From the NCBI GenBank assembly GCA_902805915.1, contig CADCUO010000067.1, positions 1 through 64,000 of the forward strand: DNA of 64,000 nucleotides, given 5' to 3'. Below, piece by piece: positions 9,410 through 19,634 of this stretch. This DNA comes from an uncultured Propionibacteriaceae bacterium. Its GTDB lineage: Bacteria > Actinomycetota > Actinomycetes > Propionibacteriales > Propionibacteriaceae. Both the position numbers and the translations under genes were made by a program. The notes below the pieces were generated by a model. The model searched no databases, was not told the origin of the DNA, and saw nothing but the letters and a program-made list of their open reading frames with translations. Position 1 is the first letter of the stretch; each line of letters begins with the position of its first letter.

Positions 9410-11044
9410 CTACCGCACGCGCGTGCTGCCCCGACCCACAAGATCGCCCGACGCCCGACGGCTCGGCTCGGCCGCGCGTCGTACGGTCCGGCGTGGGAAG
9501 AGCTCGGTTCGGTCAGGCCTGCGCCACCACAACACGATGGCGATCAGGACCGAGAACTGGACGATCGGGGACAGGGTGTCCCGCATCCGGCTGGCGGTGA
9601 AGTCAAGCGCGGGCCCGACATCAATGGCGCGTCCAGGCACATAGGCAAGAGACAGTGGAGCACTTCGCAGCAGCATGAGCTGGTCCAGCTTGGTCGCGCC
9701 CAGCACGGCCAGCGGCACCCAGGCGATCAGGTCGTACCAGGACAAGGTGTACATCGAGGTCACCAACCACGCCACCGACAGCACCAAAGCGGTACGGAGC
9801 GCGATGGTCAGTGGGTCCCGGGCAGGGTCCGCCTCGCGAGCCAGGCCGGGCGCCGGTGTCCAAGGCAGCACCTTCGACAACATCCAGGCGATCACCACGA
9901 GCCCGGTATAGGCGATGGAGCCGACGATGATCTTGGCCGTGATGGAGGGCAGCAGCAGGTCGAGGAAGCGGAAGACCGGGTTGGCCCAGGACCCCACCGA
10001 CACATAGCTGCCGTTGCGCAGCACTTGAAAGAATGCCGTCGGTTCCCACCACACGTACGCCAGCCCCATCGGGATCGCGGCGCCCAGGCACAGCTGCAGG
10101 GCCTTCTTCGGCTCCCGCCGGTAGGCCCACAGCATGGCCAGCCCCCAGATCCCGATGCTCAGCTTGGCGCAGCCCGCAACACCGATCCAGATCCCTGCCA
10201 GAAAGGGACTTCGGCGCACCATCAGCAAGGCCAGGACCGCGAACATGACCGACAACGCCTCGTTGTGCGCACCAGCCACGACGGCCCAGATCAGAATCGG
10301 GTTGGCGATACTGAGCAACGTCGCGCGCGCCTGACGCTTTCGGTCGCCCTGGGCCAGTCGAACCACACCGGCGCAGGTGAGGATGAACGGCACCACCGCG
10401 AAGACCTGCAGCCAGAAGACGATGTCGTGCATGTTCTCCCCGCCCCAGCGGTTGGCCAGCAGCTGGGTCCAGGAGGTGATTGGCCCGTACACGCTCGGGG
10501 TGTCCTGCCAGGGCCGCTCGGTCAGGCGCAGCACCGGGTCGAACTGGCCTCGGAAGACCTCAGCGGGGGTGATCTCGTACGGGTCGCGCCCGATCGCTTG
10601 AAGTCGTCCGTACGCGGCGTACATCAGCACGTCAGCCGAGGTCAGTGGCGGCACGGTGATCGTCGCCAGGCTCAGCGCCGTGCCAAGTGCGAACAACCGC
10701 CTGACCCGGGGTTGCCAGCCGTCGGCGAGGGCGCGCAGGCCGATCCACAGTCCCAGTGTGCCGATCCCGATGGCGGTCCAGACCAGAATCGAGACCACCC
10801 ACTCGTTCGGTTCCACCACCCCGGCGGGGAGATACCACGGTGGCAGTAGCGACCGCCGCTTCCCCAAGGTCAAAGTGACCGCGGATGGACCGAGGAAACC
10901 TGTGAAGACGGTCAGTACCGTGGCGCCGACGATGCACGCCAGGGCGTAGCGATGATGGCGATGCCATTGGGATGGCCGGTAGACCTGCTTTCTCGACTTG
11001 GCCGGGTTGCCGCGGCTGCGGTGCCGCCTGTCGGCCGGGCTCAC
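9410..11044 (-). CDS. Polytopic membrane glycosyltransferase, polyprenol-phosphomannose-dependent mannosyltransferase-like (MptA/MptB-like)
   Basis: Many hydrophobic segments. LTSADVLMYAAYGRLQAIGRDPYEITP..PWQDTPSVYGPITSW is typical of the actinobacterial GT-C family. GTGA overlap with the GT2 gene. Confidence 0.8.
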   Translation of the reverse strand: MSPADRRHRSRGNPAKSRKQVYRPSQWHRHHRYALACIVGATVLTVFTGFLGPSAVTLTLGKRRSLLPPWYLPAGVVEPNEWVVSILVWTAIGIGTLGLWIGLRALADGWQPRVRRLFALGTALSLATITVPPLTSADVLMYAAYGRLQAIGRDPYEITPAEVFRGQFDPVLRLTERPWQDTPSVYGPITSWTQLLANRWGGENMHDIVFWLQVFAVVPFILTCAGVVRLAQGDRKRQARATLLSIANPILIWAVVAGAHNEALSVMFAVLALLMVRRSPFLAGIWIGVAGCAKLSIGIWGLAMLWAYRREPKKALQLCLGAAIPMGLAYVWWEPTAFFQVLRNGSYVSVGSWANPVFRFLDLLLPSITAKIIVGSIAYTGLVVIAWMLSKVLPWTPAPGLAREADPARDPLTIALRTALVLSVAWLVTSMYTLSWYDLIAWVPLAVLGATKLDQLMLLRSAPLSLAYVPGRAIDVGPALDFTASRMRDTLSPIVQFSVLIAIVLWWRRPDRTELFPRRTVRRAAEPSRRASGDLVGRGSTRVR

Positions 11045-11832
11045 CGCTTGAACCGCTTGAGCAGGTTCGACATCCCACCCGAGTCCTTGAAGTCCTTCAC
11101 GCCGGCCCCCACCAGGCCCCGCGCCGCCAGCGCCCGGGTGACGTCGCGCAGCTGCCTGGCGCGGTGCAGCTGAGCGGCCAGGTCGTTGCCGGTGGCACGG
11201 TGGAACAGGTCCACCTCGACCTCCTCGATTGTGAGGCCGGCGCGCAGGATGTCGATGGTCATGCCGACCTCTACCCCGAACCCGGCTGCCAACGGGCTGG
11301 CGAGCTCGAAGGCGCGGCGGGTCAGGCAGCGTTGGCCCGACAGGGGTGCTCGGGGCGTCCAGCCGGTCAGTTCCGCAATGCCTTTGGCGGCAGTGGACAT
11401 CACGATTCCGAAGCCGCCCGGCTCCGCTCCAGCGGCGGTGCGCTGCGGCGGCAGTACAGCGATGCTGAGATCCGCCCGACCGCTGACAACCGGGTCGATC
11501 AGCGGCGCGCACCTGGCAGCGCTCTCCTCCAGATCCGCGTCGAGCAGCAGCAGCACCCTGGCTTCGGGCAGCCGATCTCGTTGCTCGAGCACGCCGAGCG
11601 CGTTCACGCCGGAGTCGAGCGCCGCCGCTTTGCCCCGGTTGCGGGAGTGGGATACCACGATGGCGCCGGCCGCCCCGGCGTGCTGCGCTGTGCCGTCGCT
11701 GCTGCCGTCGTCACAGACGATGACCACATCGACGTGAGGGAGGGTACGAGCGGCCGCGACCGTTGCGGCGATGCGCTGCTGCTCATCCTTGGCAGGAATG
11801 ATGCAGGCAACACGGGCGTCGGCTCGGCTCAC
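11041..11832 (-). CDS. Family 2 glycosyltransferase
   Basis: [43 protein letters not shown]. Confidence 0.9.
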   Translation of the reverse strand: MSRADARVACIIPAKDEQQRIAATVAAARTLPHVDVVIVCDDGSSDGTAQHAGAAGAIVVSHSRNRGKAAALDSGVNALGVLEQRDRLPEARVLLLLDADLEESAARCAPLIDPVVSGRADLSIAVLPPQRTAAGAEPGGFGIVMSTAAKGIAELTGWTPRAPLSGQRCLTRRAFELASPLAAGFGVEVGMTIDILRAGLTIEEVEVDLFHRATGNDLAAQLHRARQLRDVTRALAARGLVGAGVKDFKDSGGMSNLLKRFKR

Positions 11833-11899
11833 TCAGTCAGGCTATAGCGTACCGGCGACGTCCATCAGGGTGTCGCAGCTGACCGCTATCGTCGCCGTC

Positions 11900-13099
11900 A
11901 TGGAGCACAGTCAAGGTGCCGGGCTCGGCGTACGGTCGGAGGTCGGGCGGCTGCGTACGGTGATGCTCCACCGACCCGGCAACGAGCTGCGTCGCCTCAC
12001 CCCTCGCAATAACGACGCCCTGCTCTTCGACGGCATCCCCTGGGTGGACCGGGCCCAGGACGAGCATGACGCGTTCGCCGACGTGCTGCGCAGTCATGAG
12101 GTCGAGGTGCTCTATCTGAGCCAGCTGCTGATCGAGATTCTGCACGGCGAACCCGCTCGCGCCCAGAGCATCGAGCTCGCGCTGACGGACCTGCGGCTCG
12201 GTGCCCAGCTACGTCGCCACCTGCGAGAGCACCTGAGTGGGCTGAGCCCCGACGACCTCGGTGCGGTGCTGATGGCCGGTGTCCGCAACGACGAGATCCG
12301 GGCCACCGGCCTGGTCTCGGCGATGCTCGCTCCCGACGACTTCTTGATCGGACCGCTGCCGAACCTGCTCTTCACCCGCGACTCCAGCGTCTGGATCCGC
12401 GACCGGGTCACGATAACCTCACTCGCCATGCCCGCCCGGCGGCGCGAGACGCAGCTGACGGAGCTGATCTACACCTTCCATCCACGGTTTGCAGGCGTGA
12501 ACCGGATCCACGGCTGGGAAAAGGAACATCTGGAGGGCGGCGATGTGCTGGCCCTGGCGGACGGCGTGCTCGCGATCGGTGTTGGCGAACGCACCACTCC
12601 AGCAGGGGTGGAGCGGCTGTCCCGGGATGCGTTCGACCTCGGGCTGGCGCACGCCATCCTTGCGGTCCCGATCGACCAGAATCGCGCCACCATGCACCTG
12701 GACACGATCTGCACCATGGTCGACACCGACACGGTGGTGATGTATCCGAACGTCGCGCATCGGCTGTCGGCGTTTCCCATCCGTCCCGGCGACGGCGAGG
12801 ACCTGGTCATCGGCCCTCAACAGCACTTCCTGGAGGCAGCTGCGACCGCGATTGGCATCGAGCGGCTGAGGCTGATCGACACCGGCCTGGACCCAGACAC
12901 CGCCGAGCGCGAGCAGTGGGACGACGGCAACAACACCTTGGCCATCGCGCCGAAGCTCGCGGTCGCGTACGAGCGCAACACCGAGACCAACGCGCGGCTG
13001 GAGGAGGAAGGCATCCAGGTGATCGCCATCGCCGGCTCCGAGCTCGGTTCCGGCCGAGGCGGCCCCCGCTGCATGTCCTGCCCGATCGCCCGCGACTAG
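11900..13099 (+). CDS. arcA: Arginine deiminase
   Basis: [83 protein letters not shown]. Confidence 0.95.
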   Translation: MEHSQGAGLGVRSEVGRLRTVMLHRPGNELRRLTPRNNDALLFDGIPWVDRAQDEHDAFADVLRSHEVEVLYLSQLLIEILHGEPARAQSIELALTDLRLGAQLRRHLREHLSGLSPDDLGAVLMAGVRNDEIRATGLVSAMLAPDDFLIGPLPNLLFTRDSSVWIRDRVTITSLAMPARRRETQLTELIYTFHPRFAGVNRIHGWEKEHLEGGDVLALADGVLAIGVGERTTPAGVERLSRDAFDLGLAHAILAVPIDQNRATMHLDTICTMVDTDTVVMYPNVAHRLSAFPIRPGDGEDLVIGPQQHFLEAAATAIGIERLRLIDTGLDPDTAEREQWDDGNNTLAIAPKLAVAYERNTETNARLEEEGIQVIAIAGSELGSGRGGPRCMSCPIARD

Positions 13100-13116
13100 A
13101 GCACCGGTGCGAACAC

Positions 13117-13401
13117 TCAGGGGCGGGGGTTCACCCGCTTCCATGGCTTGGAGTCGCGACGCACGCCCATGGCGGCCGAGCACTTGCGGCAGACCTCCCG
13201 TACCTCGTCGGCATGGGCGCCGGTGGCCGGCTGTACGTCGGGCCAGTCTGTCCCCGGGAAACGCCCGAGCCCCGACTTGCTGAGTGCCAGGCCGCACAGC
13301 GTCTGGTTCGTCCCCTGCAGCCAGGCATGAACGACCCCTGCCGGTCTGCGAACCCCGTCGGGGTCGACCCAAGAGTCCGTCGCCGCAACTGTCGCTCTCA
13401 C
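13117..13401 (-). CDS. Conserved actinobacterial hypothetical protein
   Basis: HAWLQGTNQTLCGLALSKSGLGRFPGTDWPDVQPATG..VCRKC. GTG start preceded by GGAGG. Confidence 0.65.
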   Translation of the reverse strand: MRATVAATDSWVDPDGVRRPAGVVHAWLQGTNQTLCGLALSKSGLGRFPGTDWPDVQPATGAHADEVREVCRKCSAAMGVRRDSKPWKRVNPRP

Positions 13402-13578
13402 TGCGCCTCCTTGGGACCAAGTACAGATGTGCCTGCGTAATGCCCAGCTTGGCCGGATCCATACAACCCATCCATACAGCGGCACGCAATCGCGGCACAA
13501 CGATTACCGCCCGTGTTAGCCTGACGGCGCTCTGCCAGCACTGACGTCTCGATCATGGCTGCACACTTGAGGAGCGGC

Positions 13579-14214
13579 GTGGGATCACGAACCCTGGTCA
13601 ACCACTGGGTCGAGGCGCCGGAATGGCTTGATGACCGCCGCCTCTGGGCCTTCTACATCACCTTCGAGGGTGCCACCGCGCTGCACGACGTCGTGGCCGC
13701 CTACCAGAACAAGCTGCGCAGCATTGACGGTCTTGACTTGGTTGACCGGCGGTGGCTGCATATGACTATCCAGGGCGCAGCCTTCACCGACGAGCTGGAC
13801 GCCGAGGGGTACCGGCTGCTGAGCCGGGCCGTCGCCAACCTGGCGGAGCGCGAGCCTCCGCTCGACCTGGTTGTGCAGCGACCACGGCCGGCATCCGATG
13901 CGGTGTGGATGCAGGTCATCCCAAGTCGGCCGCTGGATACGCTGCGAGATCGGCTGCGCTCGATCGCGACCGGAATCCTAGGGTCCGACGAGCTGTACGC
14001 CCTGCCCACGCCCAAGGGCGGTTTCAACCCCCATATCACCATCGCCTATGCGAACTCCTCAGCTGCACGCGTCGACGACATCAACGCGGCGATCGAGCAG
14101 GTGGGTGCACCCGACATCCGGATTCGGGCGCCGTACCTGTCCCTGCTGAGCTTGCGGCGAGATGCCAGGGAGTGGACCTGGACTGCCGAGGAGCGGTTTC
14201 CGCTCGATGGCTAG
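13579..14214 (+). CDS. 2'-5' RNA ligase / 2H phosphoesterase family protein
   Basis: Two HxT/I motifs (WLHMTIQG, NPHITIAY). GTG start with GAGGAG upstream. Confidence 0.85.
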   Translation: MGSRTLVNHWVEAPEWLDDRRLWAFYITFEGATALHDVVAAYQNKLRSIDGLDLVDRRWLHMTIQGAAFTDELDAEGYRLLSRAVANLAEREPPLDLVVQRPRPASDAVWMQVIPSRPLDTLRDRLRSIATGILGSDELYALPTPKGGFNPHITIAYANSSAARVDDINAAIEQVGAPDIRIRAPYLSLLSLRRDAREWTWTAEERFPLDG

Positions 14215-14253
14215 CCGTACTGGGGGCTACCCGCACAGACTCCGCAAGGCGAG

Positions 14254-14934
14254 TCAGTCGGTGGCGGATCCCGCTAGCAACCGAACCAGTGGGGTCAGGC
14301 CTGCCCAGTCCGCGACGTAGCTCGGCTCCAGCTCGCCATGCAGCCGGTCGAACGTGGATGTCAGCCGTCGGACGTGGTCGACCGGCGGGCCGGGACTGGT
14401 CAGGGCCGACCAGGTGAGATCCGCCAACGAATCCCGGGAGGTCCCGAAGCGATGAGACGCGGTCCCCTCGTCCCGGTCGCGGAGCAGCATGGCCTGCACC
14501 AGACACAGCTGGGCAAGCTCTAGGGTGAGATGGGACCCGATCAGCAGGTCGCCTCGGCCGTACTTGACGACCGCCTGCGCCGCCACGAACCGGGCCTCGT
14601 TAGCGGTCGCATCGGTGACAGGATCCGTGCCGGTGAGCTGGCCCGGACCGGTCACGGCCAGGTCGAGCCGCCGGCCATCCGCGAGGATGAGCCGCCAACT
14701 GGACTGCCGATCACCGACCTGACGGTCCACCGCCCAGACTCTCGCCGGCGGCGGTAGCAGCTCGGCCAGTGAAACTGGTCCGGACAGCGTCAGGCCGATA
14801 TCTACGTCGCTCCACTGGTACATCGACTCTGGACGCCGAGCGGAGCCGAGCACCCAGCTCTCAGCGACGGACCCGTGTTGCCGTGCCCGTTCGCAGCAGG
14901 CCGCTAGGAGATCCTGCTGCCAGGTGGTGCTCAG
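14254..14934 (-). CDS. Nucleotidyltransferase-domain protein
   Basis: HGSVAESWVLGSARRPESMYQWSDVDIGL resembles the GSxR..SDxDI polymerase-beta motif. Start uncertain: CTG at 14934 with GGGAGG upstream, or GTG at 14853. Confidence 0.65.
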   Translation of the reverse strand: MSTTWQQDLLAACCERARQHGSVAESWVLGSARRPESMYQWSDVDIGLTLSGPVSLAELLPPPARVWAVDRQVGDRQSSWRLILADGRRLDLAVTGPGQLTGTDPVTDATANEARFVAAQAVVKYGRGDLLIGSHLTLELAQLCLVQAMLLRDRDEGTASHRFGTSRDSLADLTWSALTSPGPPVDHVRRLTSTFDRLHGELEPSYVADWAGLTPLVRLLAGSATD

Positions 14935-14968
14935 GCTGCCTCCCAGGTTCAGCTGGCGGGATCAGTGA

Positions 14969-15175
14969 TCAGTAGAGACGCGTGGCCTGACGGCCGAGGA
15001 CTTCGCGCATTTCCTGAGTCTGGTTGTCCGGGTACCGCGCGAACATGGAGACCAGCTCCAGTCGCTCGTTCGGCGTACCGAAGGGAGCGAACTCACGCTC
15101 TAGGTGCCGGCTGTCACGCCTGGTGGCGCGGCGGTCGGAGACGGTTTTGATCATGGTTGAGATGGCGTTGGGCAT
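14969..15175 (-). CDS. Small hypothetical protein
   Basis: MPNAISTMIKTVSDRRATRRDSRHLEREFAPFGTPNERLELVSMFARYPDNQTQEMREVLGRQ. Plausible coding composition. Confidence 0.5.
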   Translation of the reverse strand: MPNAISTMIKTVSDRRATRRDSRHLEREFAPFGTPNERLELVSMFARYPDNQTQEMREVLGRQATRLY

Positions 15176-15294
15176 CTGAGCCTCCAAGGTGTGCGGAGGC
15201 GACGCTGCCTAGCATGTGACGCGCGACCGGACGGCCGCGACGATCTAGTCTAACCGGCGCTACCTGCCCGCTATTCCACTCCGGTCCGAACTTG

Positions 15295-15609
15295 TCAGGA
15301 CTCCAGCGGACGTCCCTGTGCTGCCCAGGCATGGACACCGCCGTCCAGGTTGACAGCTTCTTTTCCCTGCGCAGCCAGGAACTGCGTAGCCCAGGCAGAT
15401 CGGCCACCGACCGCGCACACACAGATAACGCGGTCGCTGACCTCGGGCAGCCGGCTGACCAGCTGGTCGAGCGGGATGTGAGTGGCACCGGCGATCCGGC
15501 CCTCCGCCCATTCCTCGTCGGTTCGTACGTCCAGCAGCATCCAGCCGGCAGCCTGCTTTGCGGCCACATCGGCCGGGTGCAGGCTCGGCACCTCAGGTTG
15601 TCCCCACAT
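15295..15609 (-). CDS. Rhodanese-like domain protein
   Basis: GWMLLDVRTDEEWAEGRIAGATHIPLDQL..VICVCAVGGRSAWATQFLAAQG..NLDGGVHAW. Confidence 0.93.
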   Translation of the reverse strand: MWGQPEVPSLHPADVAAKQAAGWMLLDVRTDEEWAEGRIAGATHIPLDQLVSRLPEVSDRVICVCAVGGRSAWATQFLAAQGKEAVNLDGGVHAWAAQGRPLES

Positions 15610-15652
15610 GGCTCCATCCTCTCCTGTGCTGCCGGCCGGAACCGGGATGGGC

Positions 15653-16516
15653 CTACTTCAGCAGCCGGGACATCCGCCGGTCAGCCAGCCTTTTGCCGCC
15701 GGTCTGACACCTCGGGCAGTACTGCAGAGCGGAGTCGGCGAACGAGACCTCAGCGATGGTGTCACCGCAGACATCGCACTGCTGCCCAACACGGCCGTGG
15801 ACCCGCAGGCCCAACTTCTTCTCACCCTTCAGATCCTTGGCCGCCAGACCCTCGGCCCGGGCGATTGCTCCGGCCAGCTCTCCCTTGATGGCCGCGTACA
15901 GCGCTGCCTGTTCGGTGGCCGTCAGCGCGTTCGCCGGCTTGAACGGGCTCAGCTTGGCGGCGTGCAGGATTTCATCGGAGTAGGCGTTCCCGATCCCAGC
16001 CAACGTCCGCTGGTCGCGCAGCACCCCCTTCAGCTGGGCGCGTCCCGCCGCCGTCAGCACCTCCGCCAGCGACTCCTCATCGAAGTCCTCGGCAAGCGGG
16101 TCGGGCCCCAGCGTCGCAATGTGAGGGATCGCCGCCGGCTCGGTGACCACGTGTACGGCGAGCTTGCGCTGGGTCCCCGCCTCGGTCAGGTCGAAGCCTG
16201 AGCCGTCGTCCAGGGTGAGCCGGAGCGCCAACGGCCCCTTCCCTGGCCGCGGCGGTACGTCCGGGAGCGAGTCGCGCCAGCGCAGCCAGCCGGCCCTGGC
16301 CAGGTGGAACACCAGATGCAGCCCCTGCGCGGAGATGTCGAGGAACTTGCCATGCCGGGTGACCTGCTCGATTTCCAGACCGGCCAGCGCCGACAGCGGC
16401 GGGTCGTAGGTCTTCAACGCACTGAAGGCAGCCAGATCGACCCGCGCGATGGCATGCCCGACGCACTTGCCGGTCAGGAACCGCGCCAACGACTCGACCT
16501 CAGGCATTTCAGGCAT
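15653..16516 (-). CDS. Fpg/Nei family DNA glycosylase
   Basis: MPEMPEVESLARFL start and C-terminal zinc finger CDVCGDTIAEVSFADSALQYCPRCQTGGKRL. Confidence 0.93.
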   Translation of the reverse strand: MPEMPEVESLARFLTGKCVGHAIARVDLAAFSALKTYDPPLSALAGLEIEQVTRHGKFLDISAQGLHLVFHLARAGWLRWRDSLPDVPPRPGKGPLALRLTLDDGSGFDLTEAGTQRKLAVHVVTEPAAIPHIATLGPDPLAEDFDEESLAEVLTAAGRAQLKGVLRDQRTLAGIGNAYSDEILHAAKLSPFKPANALTATEQAALYAAIKGELAGAIARAEGLAAKDLKGEKKLGLRVHGRVGQQCDVCGDTIAEVSFADSALQYCPRCQTGGKRLADRRMSRLLK

Positions 16517-16543
16517 GTGCCCATTATGTGCCTGGCCTCGTTT

Positions 16544-17224
16544 TTACTCGGCCGGTTCCTGCGGTCCCGGCCGCCAGGCCGGGGGGTCGACCCCCAGGGC
16601 GCGCTGGAGCAAGGACAGGTAGCGCGGCCGGTCGACCTCGACCACGCCAAGCGTCGCCAGGTGCGGCGTCTGCCACTGCACATCCAGCAGCCGGTGCTCC
16701 CGCCCGGCAGCCGAGAGCAGGTTCACCAGACCGATCAGGGCCACCTTGGAGGCGTCCCGGCCGATCTCGGGATCGTGGAACATCGACTCACCGGCGAACA
16801 GCCCGCCGATGCTGACGCCGTACAGTCCGCCGGCCAACCGCCCGTCGGCGGTCCAGGCCTCTACCGAATGCACAACTCCAGACCGGTGCAACTCTTTGTA
16901 GATGGAGACGATGTCGCGGTCGATCCAGGCGCCGACGCGCCGGGGGTTGGCACACCCGGCGAGCACCTGGTCGAAGGCGGTGTCGACTCGGATCTCGTAG
17001 CGTTTCGCCATCTTGCGCAGCGAGCGGGGGACCCGGAGACCGTCCAGCGGCAAGATTCCCCGGGACAGCGGTGAGTACCAGCCCATCAGACCACGCCGCG
17101 CCGGCATCGGAAAGACGCCGTGCCGGTACGCCGACAGCACCAGGTCGGCGTCGAAGTGGTTCGAGACTCCGATCAGGTCGCTGTCGCGCCAGCCCTCGGG
17201 TGGGCCGAACGGGGATTCACGCAC
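16544..17224 (-). CDS. aat: Leucyl/phenylalanyl-tRNA--protein transferase
   Basis: YRHGVFPMPARRGLMGWYSPLSRGILPLDGLRVPRSLRK..GLYGVSIGGLFAGESMFH..LDVQWQTPHLATLG. Confidence 0.95.
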   Translation of the reverse strand: MRESPFGPPEGWRDSDLIGVSNHFDADLVLSAYRHGVFPMPARRGLMGWYSPLSRGILPLDGLRVPRSLRKMAKRYEIRVDTAFDQVLAGCANPRRVGAWIDRDIVSIYKELHRSGVVHSVEAWTADGRLAGGLYGVSIGGLFAGESMFHDPEIGRDASKVALIGLVNLLSAAGREHRLLDVQWQTPHLATLGVVEVDRPRYLSLLQRALGVDPPAWRPGPQEPAE

Positions 17225-17346
17225 ACGGCGATTGTGCCCTGTCCGCGGGGGACATCGCCGGGGCAGCCAGCAAAGCTGGCACGTAGGCTGGAGGGGCTGC
17301 CGTGGCTGTCCGCTGGCGGCGCAGATCCTAGCTACCTGGAGGTCCG

Positions 17347-18045
17347 ATGGCGTCAGCACAAGGAGTCGGAAAGATGATCGCCCGCGGACTCGGGCCGATG
17401 GCCACCAAGATGGCACCCCAGGCTGCCGGCGGGATACTGCGGCGGGTGCTGGAGATCGCCATTGACGGAATCGGCAAGGTCCCGAGCGCCAAGAGCGTTG
17501 CCGCTAAGCAGATGGACCGCCACGGCGGGTCGGTCGACGCAGCCATCGAGTCCATCATCGACATCCACGTCCGGCTCGGTTCGGCACAGGGGTTCGTCAC
17601 CAACCTCGGCGGGGTGGCGGCGCTGGCCATGGCGGTACCGGCCAACCTGACGGGCACCGCCGTGATCCAGGTACGGATGATCGCCGCAATCGCGCACCTG
17701 CGCGGCTACGACCTCAACGACAGCCGGGTCCGTACAGCCCTGATCATGTGCCTGCTCGGCGGGGAGCAGATCGCCAAGCAGATTGCCAGTGGCAAACTGC
17801 CCACCTCCCCGATGGCGGTGGCTACCGCTCCGATCTTCGATCCAGATCTTGATCGTCGGGTAGCCGAAGAAGTCGTCGCCGACCTGCTCAACCGGGTCGG
17901 CGGCAAAAACCTCGCTCTGGTGGTTACCAAGCGGGTCCCGCTGATCGGCGGCGGCATCGGCGCTGTGATGGACGGCATCGCCACCCGCCAGATCGGGAAG
18001 TACGCCAAGTCAGAGCTGATCCAGCGCCGCTCGCTGCAGACCTGA
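17347..18045 (+). CDS. EcsC-family protein
   Basis: GGVAALAMAVPANLTGTAVIQVRMIAAIAHLRGYDLND..RVRTALIMCLLGGE. Confidence 0.75.
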   Translation: MASAQGVGKMIARGLGPMATKMAPQAAGGILRRVLEIAIDGIGKVPSAKSVAAKQMDRHGGSVDAAIESIIDIHVRLGSAQGFVTNLGGVAALAMAVPANLTGTAVIQVRMIAAIAHLRGYDLNDSRVRTALIMCLLGGEQIAKQIASGKLPTSPMAVATAPIFDPDLDRRVAEEVVADLLNRVGGKNLALVVTKRVPLIGGGIGAVMDGIATRQIGKYAKSELIQRRSLQT

Positions 18046-18079
18046 CCTTGCCGCGCAGCGCTCGTACCGCACAGCACTT

Positions 18080-18682
18080 CTAGGGAGCAGTGCTGACCCG
18101 AACGGTGGTGACGATGCTGGTCACCGCCGGGGCTGACGGGGTAGAGCCGAACCCGAACGTCACCGGTGGGTACACCGGTTGAAGCTGCCCGAGCTCTTCG
18201 CCCTGCCAGGTCCCGCGCAGACCGGCAACGGCGTGCACGTCCCAGGCCCCGTAGTACTCCCGACGGCCTCGCCCTGCAGAGCCGTAGGTTCGCACCCCCG
18301 GCATCAGGACACCAGCGACCGGATTGATGATCCGCAGCCATCGTGGCGAGGTGGCCAGCCGGCGCGGAACTGCTCGCAGCAGCCAGCCCACGATCCGGCG
18401 GCGGCCGCTGACGAACTCCAGCACCAGACCCGGTCCACTGACCCGGCGGGTGCGGCCGAACCGGCTCAGCTCCACCGGACCGATACGGATCTCGTCGAAG
18501 CTGTACGTGGCAGCGATGAACTCCGCCACCTCCTCGTTCGGGGCGAGGAGCACCCGGTGGCCGTCCGGCTGCTGCACCATGACATCGGCGAAGCTGCCGA
18601 AGGCGGTGTCGCGCCACATGCCCACCACGACCCGGACCCCGGAGCTGCTGCCCATGCCCGCGATCTCACCGGCGAACCTCAT
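18080..18682 (-). CDS. Conserved hypothetical protein
   Basis: MRFAGEIAGMGSSSGVRVVVGMWRDTAFGSFADVMVQQPDGHRVLLAPNEEVAEFI. Coherent frame. Confidence 0.7.
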   Translation of the reverse strand: MRFAGEIAGMGSSSGVRVVVGMWRDTAFGSFADVMVQQPDGHRVLLAPNEEVAEFIAATYSFDEIRIGPVELSRFGRTRRVSGPGLVLEFVSGRRRIVGWLLRAVPRRLATSPRWLRIINPVAGVLMPGVRTYGSAGRGRREYYGAWDVHAVAGLRGTWQGEELGQLQPVYPPVTFGFGSTPSAPAVTSIVTTVRVSTAP

Positions 18683-18762
18683 CGTCTGGCCAGCCTCATC
18701 GCTTGGCCATGCGTCGCTGCAGGGATAGTTTGCGCCGCGTGCTCGGACAGTACGCATTTCAC

Positions 18763-19560
18763 TCAGTCGTCGGTACGGACCGTGCGGCGCGGCACCACCG
18801 TGGGCACCGGCCGTTTGGCGGTGATGTTGGCGCCGTACGGGCCGCCGCGGATCCCCCGGCCCAACCACGGTGCCAGGTAGCGAACTGCCCAGTCAAAGTC
18901 GCGTCCGATCCGCTCGCTGCGCCGGCGATGGGTGAGCTCATCCTCCAAGGCCTGCGACCACGCATCATCCATGCCCTCCACACCCAGACACCAAGCCAGG
19001 GCGGCGGCGACACGCTCGTGGCCCAGCGGGTTGCCGTGCAACCGGTCCTCGAACCACAACCGCGGGTCCCCGGCGATCGGGTACTCCTGAAAGTCGAGCA
19101 CCAGCGCGCTATAGGTGTGAGCGGCGTCTCGGATGATGTCGTTCAGCTGGTCCATCCGGTCCTGAAGGTGGCGACCCAGCGGGTTCATCGCTGTGGTGTC
19201 GGGCATGGTGAAGGTCAGCACGGTGATGTCCCGAGCCCGGGCTCGGGCGAACATGTCCGCATAGTCGGTGCGGATCGCCGCGAAGTCGCACCACAGTGCG
19301 ATCACGTCGTTGACGCCGCCGAAGATCGTCATCAGGTCAGGTTCCAAGGCGATGGCCCGGTCAAACTGGCTGGTCCGAATCTCGTGCAGCTTCAAACCGC
19401 GGACCGCCAGGTTGGCGTAGTCCAGCGGTTTCGGCTGACCGTCCGCAATGTGCTGGGCGAGCCGGTCCGCCCACCCGCGGTAGCCGCCGTGACCGTCCGG
19501 GTCCTCCAGACCTTCGGTGCTGGAGTCACCGATGGCCACGTAGCGGCGAAACAAACTCAC
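18763..19560 (-). CDS. SGNH/GDSL-type hydrolase
   Basis: YVAIGDSSTEGLEDPDGHGGYRGWADRLA..TIFGGVNDVIALW..DDAWSQ. Confidence 0.9.
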   Translation of the reverse strand: MSLFRRYVAIGDSSTEGLEDPDGHGGYRGWADRLAQHIADGQPKPLDYANLAVRGLKLHEIRTSQFDRAIALEPDLMTIFGGVNDVIALWCDFAAIRTDYADMFARARARDITVLTFTMPDTTAMNPLGRHLQDRMDQLNDIIRDAAHTYSALVLDFQEYPIAGDPRLWFEDRLHGNPLGHERVAAALAWCLGVEGMDDAWSQALEDELTHRRRSERIGRDFDWAVRYLAPWLGRGIRGGPYGANITAKRPVPTVVPRRTVRTDD

Positions 19561-19634
19561 CTACCGATTGTCACCCATGGCTAAGGCCACCTAGTTCCTG
19601 ACTCGCTCCGACCCCGAACTATCATCAGCAAGGG

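Noticed and set aside
12419-13498. 359-aa minus-strand ORF opposite arcA
   Set aside because: Antisense of arginine deiminase; only the 13117-13401 portion in another frame looks real.
17266-17280. gccagc-aaa-gctggc hairpin between aat and the EcsC gene
   Set aside because: Only a 6-bp stem in a divergent spacer; too short to claim a function.
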